From contig NC_087378.1 in NCBI RefSeq assembly GCF_963675165.1, positions 2,403,525-2,467,524 of the forward strand: a DNA stretch of 64,000 nucleotides, given 5' to 3'. The translations under genes were made by a program, and so were the position numbers. The notes under the pieces are model-generated. The model did not search any database and was not told the DNA's origin. It saw nothing but the letters and a program-made list of their open reading frames with translations. Below are positions 12,429 through 23,190 of this stretch, in pieces. This DNA is from Halichondria panicea. Taxonomy: Eukaryota; Porifera; Demospongiae; Suberitida; Halichondriidae. How positions within the stretch are numbered: the first letter of the stretch is position 1; every line of letters begins with the position of its first letter.

Positions 12429-15400
12429 ATGCCTGTCCCAAAGCAGTACCAGCAGGTACTAATCAATCATGTACAGTATATGTATAAGCACGGTGTGGTG
12501 TTAGGACCAATAATAGTGGAAATCATTAATTTTTATGTCATCGGTCTGTATTAATTGTAGATGGACAGTGTGGAACCGATGCAGGTGGATGAAGATGGGA
12601 CTCTCTCTCAAAGCAATGACTTCATCATAGACAATCCGAACTTCGACCTCGACCAGTACGCCAACAGCTTTCAAGGCCTGGCTAAAATACGAAGGCTGAT
12701 GTTCATCGCTAAGCACTGTCCAACACTGCGTGCAGACGCACTCAGGTACAAAACTAAACCACCATGGGCCTCAAAAGAGAACAAACGCGTGCCTGTATAA
12801 TCATAGTGCGCAAACTTTGCCACCACTCAAAACCGTAATTGATGTAATTACAGCGCCAGAAAAATTTATTGCACTTCTGAGTGGCGCATCTTTTAGAACA
12901 CAAAAAATTGCGTTCAGCCCAGCTGGCGCCTAAATTATGGTGTTGCTTATGTTCTACAGCTAGTATAGAATTTGTAGAGAAAATAGGCACGGTCTAGCTC
13001 AGTTTCACTTGCTAGCTGCACCATTGAGAGCTGAGTGACTCGTGAACAACATTCATTGACTGTAGCTATGGGTTAGACAACTGTTTAGAAGTGAAGGAAG
13101 TCAAAGATGCAGGATGATTGTCTTGGTGTCTCAAACAAGCCTTTATAAGCGCCAGAAAAAAAAAATTCCACCAACGGTTGGCACTTCTTTTAGGACCTAA
13201 AAATTATGCTGATGCTGACATGGCGCTGTAATTACATCAATTACGGTACATATTAAAATGTCTAGGACGTCAATTTCATGAGTACAATCACGCACTTCGA
13301 TAAATAATTGTATTCTCCCCCACCACTAACTGTTTCCTCCTGACCCTAAGGCACAGGTAATAGTAATGTCTTATGGTCGTAACTTCAGAATAATCCTTGT
13401 TCAATAATTGGAATAACTCGGTCCATTGTTACCTCCACTATTCAGACTGAGTCTACAGACTGTGGAGGGAACTCACAACACTCCTCTATTCAGTGAGCTA
13501 AGGCAGAGAGTACAACAGGCTACAGGTGACCCCAAGTATTCCCCTGACGCTGAGGACGCTGTGACCTTTGTCACTACCACCAACAGGAAGGCAGCCATCT
13601 TGGTAAGCAACGGGCAGATATTGAACTCACACACAGCTTCTCATAGGTTCCACTGTGAGGCAGTAGATCATTTTTTCCTGTTTGTTTAGTTCGTATAATT
13701 ATTATAGGAGGGGTACATTGGTGCCCCGTGGGAATCCTTGTTGCTGTTAGGAGGAATTGTGGAGGTTGTAATTGGTTTAATTAATGAGCTTGTAGGAGGT
13801 GATTATTGACGGAATTTTGGGAATCAGGAATTTAGCCTTCGTAAACCATAATTTCAGACATTCTCTGCACACATGCACACGTCAGAAACCGCAGGTTACA
13901 TTTGTACTGTTGCTTTTTGTGCGACGGTTCAGGTTCCCAGAACTGATGACTGAATTAACTATTAACATCCCTTCCATGATAATTAGAGACCATGTGATTT
14001 ACGAGCTTCATTTGCCCCCTCTAGTCTGTTTGCAAACTCTCTTCCTGTTCGGTGGTTCTAAAGTTACTCTGTATGCTTACCGCCATTGACTTAGGGTACA
14101 CATTTTACATGGTTGGTTAATGACGCATGTCTGTGGTCATCACTTCAAAAATGGAGTGAATTTCATGAATTTGATAGTTTGTTTTGTATAGCTAGTACAA
14201 CATGAACATATTTGCCAGTGGGCAATGCTCCAGAACACTCTGTATACCGTGTGTGCTTCAAACATAATTATAGGACTTTTGCGGGTGTTGATTGCTTTGC
14301 AAAAATTAAATCGCAAAAAAGTATACCGGTACATGTTTTGTATAACATTATAATCCTTGCCAAAACGCAAAAGTTCCGCAAGTGTCAAACTTTCTGATGA
14401 TTTGGCTCATTTTTAGTACTATGGTAGCCAACATGTACATAATGCATGTGTCTGTATAGCGCGAAATTTTCAAGGCACTTATATTTGTGGAATGGCTTCT
14501 AAAAGCATTTCGTTGCACAATGTTCGTGGGATGACTGCTTACTGGAAGCCACGCCTTTAATCTTTGCATGTTATAACAGATAATTATTTTCGTGTAGGAT
14601 TGCTATCCCATGAAAACAGCGAAAATTAAGCCCCTCGAAATTTCGCTGCTATATGGTTACCAAAACAGTGTTGTATTTTCTCATGCGACTGATACATTAT
14701 AAGTAGAACACCCCAAATATGGTTTTTTTTGCGGCTGACTTAGATCATCCTCTTAATTACTTGGTGAGTCCCCTGTGTAGAAATGTATAGCCGGTTGTTG
14801 CTTATTGTCTAGCAACCAATTCTTGATCTGTATAAAATCATGTTATTATCTGGGTTCCCGGTGCCCATTCTCAGCATAATATCTGCACCACCGTATGTTC
14901 AAAGAATTTACGCTACTCAATCATATTGATGATCATGTTTTAATCTTCTAGGAAGTGAATATGAGTTATGAGTACAGAATTTGCATATCTGTCACTTTTG
15001 TCACATGTATTGTATTACACATTCACAGAAGACTGTAACAAATATTTTTCGGTTATGTATTATTATATGTACTAAGTAGCCTTTTTAAGCAAAAAGTAAG
15101 TAACCCTTGATTAAGCCCTGTTTCCTGTATATGACCATAACTGAATTCTCCTTTACCCTCAATACTCACACAGCTTGAGCGATTGGACTCTGACCTGAAG
15201 AACTACCGCAGCAATTCAATCAAGGAGAGCATCCGGAGAGGGTTTGACTCTTTGGGGGACCACTATGTTGACTGTGGAGAGCTAAAGTGAGAACTTGATG
15301 CACGTAATTTGTTAATTGCATATAAACTGTCTACTCTCACCGTTGTTTGCTTCTCACCTTATAATGTATGGCTTAATTATGTTTTGGATGGACTCACATG

Positions 15401-18400
15401 ATTGGGAGCAATACCTTTAGGCTGATATACATGTACATGTATACTTTTTTGTGAGTAAGTGTACAAAGCTTTGAAACAAGCTCAAGCCCTAGGGCGTTTT
15501 TTTTTAAGTGATTGCATAATAGGAGTATAAGAAGTGCGTAATGGTTTTGATGTCTGAAATTCCTTGTCTTGTTAGTGTAATGGCTTGTTCTTGCATTGTA
15601 CTGCCACATGCTCACCCACACATACACCCTTGCTCCCACACGCACAGTCAAGCTTTGAAGATGTACATGCGTGCCAGGGACCACTGTACCAGCTCCAAAC
15701 ACATTGTTCAACTTTGTCTGAACGTCATTAAGGTCAGTCTGATCCAACTGTACATTATTTGAGATATATACCTATAGCGAATGTGAATGTTTGACTCTAC
15801 ACTGTACGTAAACACATACATATAATTACACAAACAGGAAAATGTCTTAAATTGTTTCTATCCACCCCACTCAATATTCCCATGTCTATGAATTGTAATA
15901 TGCCGTATAGCGGGTATATTTCGAGGCTGTAAACTTTCGCGGAATAATGCTTGCATGCGATATTAAATTCATGGGTATAAATGTTCACGGTACATGCTTA
16001 ATCAGCCAAAACCGCGAACATTTATACCCTCGAAATATATATGCTATACGGTATCTGTACTGTACCAGTTCCCAGACTATTTATTATAGTGTAACCATTT
16101 TGTATCACTTAGTGTGGTACGCCTGTGCTGTAGTATAGAGTAGTCATGCTCTTATATATTGTGTGTTCCCTGCTGTTCTCCACAACTGACTAAGAATGTG
16201 GTAGTGAATGGTTTGTATATATAATTGTAGTACTACCACATTGACCACTCCTCTGCCCACTGGAAGCCAAGGGTCTCGGTAAGAGGTACTTTGATGGCAT
16301 TGTACCTTTGAAAAGATGCAGTGTTGATATGTTTATGTAGTGCTATGGGATGTTGATTGCAGTCCCCAGCTCATTTAACATTTCGTTAATACATGGAGCA
16401 TGATTGGTATGAGTTTGTGAGTGGATACAAGGCATTCAAAACATTTGCTCTGTACTCTTAGAGATAATTACCCCTAATTTGTGAACATACTTGCGGGTTT
16501 TGTTTCATTAGATTAGTCTCTGCTAGTATGTCTCTAGGGCTATGTTGATTATGTTTCCATGGCAAGCACCCCTACAGTCATCAGTGGTAATGGACAGCTG
16601 CTCTGCCCATGCTCATATTAGTGCATCACTGTTGTTGCGTTTGGCCTTTGGCCAGATAGATGTACAGAACGAGTGTTTGAAATTGTAACTTAAGCTATGG
16701 ACACTGAAAGTTAGGCCAGTGAAACATGTTAGAACAGTTTTTACCTACCCGCCTAACCTTATCCACACACACACAGGTGAGCGTGTTGCTTGGCAACTGG
16801 CAGCAGGTGCTCAACTACTACAGTAAGGCTGATGCAAGCATGGAACCTATTGATGTAAGCCTTTCTCTAGCTAAAATTGAATTGTGATATCCATTGACTA
16901 ATTGTATTAATTTTGAATTAAACTTGTTGTGACTAGCCTAAGTGTGTTCTCCCACATTGAACTCCTGATGACATATCACATCAGTGTGGTTGCCTAGAGT
17001 ACCGGTCCTCTGTTCCCTAGCAACCCTAGTATAAAGGGTAATACCTATAGGCGGTCCTCTGTTCCCTAGCAACCCTAGTATAAAGGGTAATACCTATAGG
17101 CGGGCTGTCTGGTTGCATGCATGTGTGTATGTAGGCCATACAATTATAATTATAGAGGTGTAATGTAAACCTCACAGTCTTTTACCTACCAATTAAGCTC
17201 TGACATGCTGTACCAGGAAAAGCGGTTCACTTTCATAGTATGTGCCCTACATACAGTGTACAACTACCCGAGTACAATTGTACCCAGCCTCTGTGTTTCC
17301 CGTGCAGCTGAGTAAAGGCCCCCATTCTGGAGTGACTGGTGCTCAGGAGACTGCCTGTAGACTGCTCTGTGCCGCTGGGCTCGCTGAAATGCAAAACAGA
17401 AAGTACAAGAATTCAGCTAGGCTTTTCTGTGCAGCCATTATCGAGCACTGCAACTTCCCAGATGTGAGTGTGCCTGTCTCTTAACAATATCACTTTTCCA
17501 TGACTATAATGGCTACAGTGTATGTGTGTGTGTGTGTGTCGTTGACTATATCGCTATGTAGCCTTAATGGCTGTCTACGATACTCAGGTTTCTATTGTAC
17601 ATACTTAGTAATTAAGGTGCGGTGATACAAGGTCTTGCTGTACATTCGCCTTGGGCAATTCACAGAGTTAGCATGATGATAGCCCATAACTGAATGAGAT
17701 GTACTACTCACAGTGTGCACTCTAACCTGCCTAGCTTTTGTCCCCCTACTGTGTGGCAGTGTATGGTGGACTCTGTGCATTGGCTTCCTTTGATCGCCAG
17801 GATCTCTATACTAAAGTTCTGACTAGCAGGTAATCAAAACCAGCTCATCTTATAGCGTATTTAGTTATACTTTCCCATATTATGTTTGCTTCATTACATA
17901 CACGTTAACCGATGGTAATACCTAGCTAACTGTATAAACATGTTGTGACCTTTCTCTGTATGTGTGCGTGACTAATTTCATAATCAATACTAATTTGCAG
18001 CACTTTCAAGCAGTATTTGGAACTGGAGCCACAACTTCGTGATGTGATCCTCAACTTCTACCACTCTCGCTACACTTCCTGCCTGCGTACCCTGGACGAG
18101 ATGAGGTCCAGCTTCATGCTCGACATGTACCTTGTACCACACATGGACATGCTCTACACGATGATAAGGAACAGGGCTCTTATACAGGTATGCATTGATT
18201 GTGAGGTGGATTGACTGTTTAAAGGTTGTACTTGTTAATTTAAGCTGTTAGCATAAGTTCGATTGGTTCACTTGTAGTGTTTGGCGTATGTCAGATAGTT
18301 TTCTTCCTTGTTGCACATAATTATAGTGTACAGTGGCTAGTTACATGGTTCTTGTGGTTGTTGACTTGAAGGAACATGTGTTAGGATATGTTGGTATTCC

Positions 18401-19559
18401 TCAAGGAATTCCTTTCTTGTTTGGTTAGAGTGATTTGGAGAAGTTGTACAAGGGTTCGGCAGCTTTGATACAAACCACACATAATTATGAGCACTTAATT
18501 CATAATTGTTCTCCACACAGTACTTTAGTCCCTACTTGAGTGTGGATCTTCATAAAATGGCGTCTGCCTTCAACACGAGTGTACCTTACTTGGAGGATGA
18601 ACTCACACAGCTGATTCTAGATGGCCAGATCTCTGCTCGGATAGACTCCCATGCCAAGGTGACATTCCTAGTTACACTGTGTGTACGTAATGTTAAGTTT
18701 TTATTGGTCTCTTGTACAATGTATTGGCATTATTTGATATACATTGTACATAGCTATTGCAATCTGAGAAGCTTTCCTCTGATATACATTGTACATAGCT
18801 ATATATTGCTATCTGAGAAGCCTTCCTCTTCTCCTGGGATTCATTCCTGTAGTAACACTATCATACAAATCACCTTACAGATAATGTATGCTCGGAACGT
18901 GGACCATCGAAGTGCTGTATTCCAGAAGGTGCTGGAAGTTGGAGAGGCCTACCAACTGAGAACTAAGGTACTGTGTGCTTGTGATATTATATAATACACG
19001 TATGCCGTATATACAGGATGCTGCTCAAAGCCTGACATGTACCCTAACCCTGGTACCTTAACACCCTTGACCCCTCAAAAATAGTATCTATCCTATTTAG
19101 ACTACTACCTCTATACAGGCCTGTATTTAAAGTTGGTAGCACTAATAAATGAGGCGGGTACATATTCTATTGTGTGTAGGGTCACTGTGTAGTCTAATCT
19201 TCCTCTAAGTACCCCAATATTTCAGTAATTGCTCCGAACAGTTGCTTTCTAGTGCACTCATTTCCTACTTATCCCCCCCCCCCCCCAGGCACTGCTAATT
19301 CGATCACTACTACAGAAGCACAACATCTGTGTGACGGTGGGTGTAGTGTGTGTGCACTTATAGAGAATACGACTGCTTATACTGCATATGACTTGTAGTA
19401 GTTGTATGTGGTAGGGATCATTAGTTCTATTTGTGAAATTTGGTCTGCCAAAATTAAACATTGGTTTTGTGTGTTCTATTCCCTCTGCAGCATTCAAGTG
19501 ACTCCAAGAATGGGGACAATGAGGTCGTGTCAGAGTCCACCAAAAGAGTCAAACAATGA
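12429..19559 (+). CDS. GPS1: COP9 signalosome complex subunit 1
   Basis: CSN1 is a scaffold subunit of the COP9 signalosome, which removes NEDD8 from cullins (nucleus and cytoplasm). Exons: 12429-12455, 12561-12745, 13446-13602, 15174-15286, 15648-15732, 16777-16854, 17308-17463, 17735-17829, 18001-18187, 18521-18658, 18881-18967, 19289-19336, 19491-19559. They give 474 residues in frame; the human protein is about 490-530. Landmarks matching animal CSN1 include '[10 protein letters not shown]' after the start, '[15 protein letters not shown]' with '[11 protein letters not shown]', '[14 protein letters not shown]', and the PCI-domain core '[20 protein letters not shown]' with '[19 protein letters not shown]'. 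The start MPVPKQ follows the promoter region directly. The C-terminal tail is charged and low in complexity. Homology is clear throughout. Exon 3 is the most diverged part. Confidence 0.95.
12832..13247. repeat. MITE with 27-bp perfect terminal inverted repeats
   Basis: The left end ACCGTAATTGATGTAATTAC (12832) continues into AGCGCCA. The right end (13221-13247) is its exact complement over 27 bases. Internally there are two further 'GCGCCAGAAAAA' words in mirrored positions. It sits in CSN1 intron 2 and has no ORF. It is a non-autonomous DNA transposon. Confidence 0.85.
15901..16053. repeat. MITE of the 'CCGTATAGCGGGTATATTTCG' type, short copy
   Basis: The left end CCGTATAGCGGGTATATTTC and right end 'CGAAATATATATGCTATACG' form inverted repeats of about 30 bp. 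The element is about 150 bp long and lies in CSN1 intron 5. A longer member of the same family lies at 23831-24279. Confidence 0.8.
16231..16278 (+). other. Possible 48-bp cassette exon in CSN1
   Basis: This piece has a good acceptor (ATAATTGTAG before 16231) and donor (GTAAGAG after 16278). It is open and exactly 16 codons long (starts [11 protein letters not shown]), so it would keep frame between exons 15648-15732 and 16777-16854. Known CSN1 proteins run straight from NVIK to VSV with no insert here. It is either an alternative exon or a chance pairing of splice signals. Confidence 0.3.
17004..17101. repeat. Tandem repeat, 49 bp x 2
   Basis: A unit beginning GGTCCTCTGTTCCCTAGCAA and ending ACCTATAGGC is present twice with no change. 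It is in a CSN1 intron. Confidence 0.85.
18736..18829. repeat. Tandem duplication of about 45-49 bp
   Basis: Two adjoining copies begin GATATACATTGTACATAGCT and end in CTGAGAAG(C/G)...TTCCTCT, with a few differences. It is in a CSN1 intron. Confidence 0.8.
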
Positions 19560-19623
19560 CAACCTTTATAGTGACCCTGATTTTTCAAGTGTTTTGTTTA
19601 ACTGTGTTTACATCATTACTCCC

Positions 19624-19629
19624 AATAAA
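19624..19629 (+). other. Poly(A) signal of CSN1
   Basis: AATAAA (in CCCAATAAAGG) lies 65 bp after the CSN1 stop codon. The next gene, on the other strand, ends at 19811, so the two 3' ends are compactly packed. Confidence 0.6.
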
Positions 19630-19810
19630 GGCTTAATAATTATTGTGCACATTAAGAAAATATTTATCCTTGTTGGTTCCATAATAATAATACTGATGAT
19701 AGCTGTACAGATGTCTATAAAACATACTTTTTAATTTATAGAACAAACGATTGTTCATTCTAACATGGCTTTGGTGACATTAGGTGATGATTGATGATGG
19801 GTATGATTGA

Positions 19811-22800
19811 TCAGTCACTGAAATAACCTTCTTGCTGCTGCTTTATTATAGCACTACTGAACTTCAGGAGAGCGGAGTCAGGACTGGACAATCCTGTATA
19901 AAAAACATAAATAAATTACGGCAGGCTCTCACTTAACTCTCTGAACTACGTTCACCTCAATCATTAATTAAGGTGACATTTTTTGGGAGTATTAATTTCT
20001 GTGAATGAGAGTTTGCAAAATGCAATGAATCTCATTATAAAACCTGCAAGTAATTAGAAACACTATAGAAAATGAGCTGAACAGTGAAATTGCAGACAAA
20101 TTACCTCTGAAAATAAGCCACCTTAAGGTATAATATACTTTTCTTTGGCATGAATTGCTAGCTAGATGATCATTGGTGCACGAAACACTCAATACTCAAC
20201 CTGAAATGCAGCCATCTTGCTATTCCGTATACTGGTCAGTCCTAACCATTTTATAATAATCATAATACGGCCGGATATGACGTTAGGGTGTGATTTAGTA
20301 AATGGAAAGAGCCATTAAATGAGCCATGGGTTTGAAGAATGTCAGCTGAAGCCATTTTTCTGAATTTCTGCCAAACTGCACTGTCCCGAAGGTGAGTCTA
20401 CTGAAGTCATAATTAACTCCAGATGTGCTAGGGATGTTTACAAGCCAATAACATTGTGCATACAAGCTTAGCTGGATACTTAAAACTAAATTCTTAAAAG
20501 TGGTAGGTGCATTACAGTACACAGTGGAGTAGGAACATCTAAAATATTGGGGGGGGGGGGGGGTGACCCCGTGTTTCTACTCTACTGGTACTACAGTAAG
20601 TGGAGAGTCCTGATTACAAAAGCTTAGCTTACCTTCAAACATTTGTCTGGCTGCTTCTTTGCTGCGATAGACCTTCTCCTATATTCACGAATAATCATAC
20701 AGTACATTCAGAATGTACACTCTACAGAACTCACTACTGACTCCTTGGTTGTTGAGTTTAGTTTCCCAGTTTTGGGCTGCTCAACGATAGCTGCTGCAAA
20801 CTTTGGAGAAACTATGGGTGTCTGCGAGAAGATGTAGTTATCCAGTTCACCTTGAGGAGTTTTTACCAACTGTGTTCTTGATTTTTGTTGCCTCTGTTTT
20901 GCCTGAGAAGCTTTCCTCTTTGGTTGAAACGAGTAGTCCGCATCACTGCTTTCATTTTCATAGTACTGGGGTGTACTTCGCTTCAAACGTTGAGAACGCC
21001 GTGTATTAGCTTTCTCGCTCTTTATAATCTTTCGCTTATTTATCCCTATGGGAACAAAAGTTTGGTCACAAATACGGATCGACACACACACACAAACCTT
21101 TTATTTTCTCCGAATTAGCGCCATTTTTGATTTGTCTATTTCTTTCTTCCAGTTTAAGTATGCCAGGAATCATCTGGCTGCATGCTGACAAGGAGTACTG
21201 TTTTGTGAGGTCTGCGTCACACACGGTAGAGATGACTTTCTGATCAGTACTAGTCGGTGAAACCTTTTTGGCTAAACAGTCCTTTGAATGAGCTTGTTGA
21301 GTATGCACTTTGAAAGTATCACCTTGATAGCTCAACAAATCTTTTCGCAAAGGAACAGCTTGATCATTTCCACTAATGCATCTTGCTGCTGAGATTGGTT
21401 CCCCTCTCTCTGGCTCAGGTTGAGTATAAATGGACTTTTGAAATGAAGAAATGCTGCTTGTAGATGCAGTGTTTCGTGTTAGAGAACCTCCAATTAGGGT
21501 TTCTAGACTCTGAACTCTCTTGTGAAGGTCTTCAAACAGCCCATCAAGCTTTAAAGACAGCACGGCATTCTGGGATTGTAGCCATGTAGGCATCGCATGT
21601 GAGTTTACTCTTTCCTGCAGTGGATATTTGTGCGTATGAATGGAACTGTCACAATTGTGCTCCTCACCTGATAACATTGCTCCACACACTGCTTTAGATC
21701 CGCTATACTTGTAATGATTTGAGATGAAAATTTCTGATTCCTTGTGATCCCTGTAGTAGTATAGGAAGCATTTAAATTGAATACAGGGACACTACCCACT
21801 TACCTGACTGTTGCTCAGCAACTGCTGCTCTCAGCTCTTCAATATCATTCTTGAGTTCACTCTTTACCTTTGTGTGTGACGGAATAGTACAGTTGCCTAT
21901 TATTAGATAATCAGTCTAACCTCTTTCATTCCTTCTTTCACTGCTTTCTGAATTTCATCCATAAAATGTTGGCTGTATGGTGGAACAAATTTCTGATGGA
22001 TTTGAGGGTTCACAGATTATTAAAAGCCATAAAAACACTTCTAGAAGGTATTATTTGAAGGCAGAAACTCTACTGCTATATAACACAGGTACAAGTAAAG
22101 ATAATGACCAGAATGAACACAAAAAAGTACTTCTCAAATTTATCCGCTTGCGTTGTCTTCCACACTTCATAACTCTGATTGGATCTGCTTGTTTGAGAAT
22201 CTTCAGACTTTCTCATAGTCTTTTGTTGCTCTGGCTTGGAAGACTTGAGATACTTGGAAAAAAACATCCGGTTTAGGGGAATCTTGATGGAGAGAAACAA
22301 AATAGTTACTAGTAACAGAAATAGGTTTATGAATGAATCAAGCACCCAACACCTAATAATACGCTTCTTTCACAGTGGACATTTACAATGTATCTACCAT
22401 AATCGGCTGAAAAAGTCCCTCAATTGTAAGTGCCACTGATAGATATTTCGCTCACATAATTATTACCATTTTATGTATATAGTCTCGCAAACATTTTATT
22501 GGCGCGAGGATTACATAGTTTGTATTTACCACAGGTAACGTTCGTACCTTTGGCTGCAACTTCAGTTGTCTAGAATCAATTTTAGAAGCTATAGCTTTTG
22601 ATCTTTGCTGTGTGGTGGATCGCTGAAGAAACTTGTCCACAACCTGACTCTGTGGTTGACTGTGGGTGTCAGGAAAGAGCTCCATGGAACTGGGTGGGTC
22701 CGAGCCGCATCCAAACAGTGACACCTGACTGTTGCAACACTGAGACTGGGAATCGTCTGTTCCATTTGTATTCTCAGTCATTATACTATGAAAATAGAGT

Positions 22801-22888
22801 AAAATGCTATGCAAGTTATTAAAATACATGGTTTCTACCTTGGCTCAGAGCCCAGAAGAGAAGCTGGAGAGACCTTGTTTCCGAGCAT
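19811..22888 (-). CDS. Coiled-coil protein, 520 aa, possibly IHO1 (CCDC36)-like
   Basis: Ten exons close in one frame: 22888-22839, 22782-22548, 22252-22131, 21972-21921, 21867-21804, 21750-21668, 21614-21098, 21045-20735, 20678-20633, 19893-19811. The start is MLGNKVSP and the stop TGA. Seen in order: a Ser/Gln-rich N-terminus with a 'SQVSLFGCGSDP' patch; a basic linker; a helical, heptad-like stretch of about 100 residues (FMDEIQKAVKEGMKE through 'SLETLIGG'); a Ser/Thr-rich middle; a basic nuclear-type region (RRSQRLKRSTPQYY); and a C-terminal helix ending EGYFSD. The meiotic protein IHO1, a partner of HORMAD1, has the same plan: an SQxxLFG-type N-terminus, one coiled coil, a disordered basic tail and a short acidic end. 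This resemblance is general, not a proven homology. A nuclear role is inferred from the basic patches. The exon chain itself is well supported by phase. Confidence 0.75.
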
Positions 22889-23103
22889 TTAAAATAAATA
22901 TGAGACACAGTGCTGAGTTTAAATTTAATACCCACAGCTGCATGCAGTGTGTGGATTAATTGATCTTTACCAGACACACAATAGGTCAAAATTAGCCTGT
23001 GAATTCATCGACCCTTTACCCTTAAGCTTGTGTGGATCAACAAAAATGGTGATTAATTGACACTTACACAACCAACCATGTACATGGATGACAGAACAAT
23101 TAA

Positions 23104-23170
23104 CATACACTATTAGGGAACATACACTATTAGGGAACATACACTATTAGGAAACATACACTATTAGGGA
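23104..23170. repeat. Tandem repeat, 17 bp x 4
   Basis: The unit CATACACTATTAGGGAA is repeated about four times. It starts just 3' of the stop codon of the first hydroxylase gene (23191) and so probably lies in its 3' UTR. Confidence 0.85.
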
Positions 23171-23190
23171 GACACTATAACGTTAAATGT

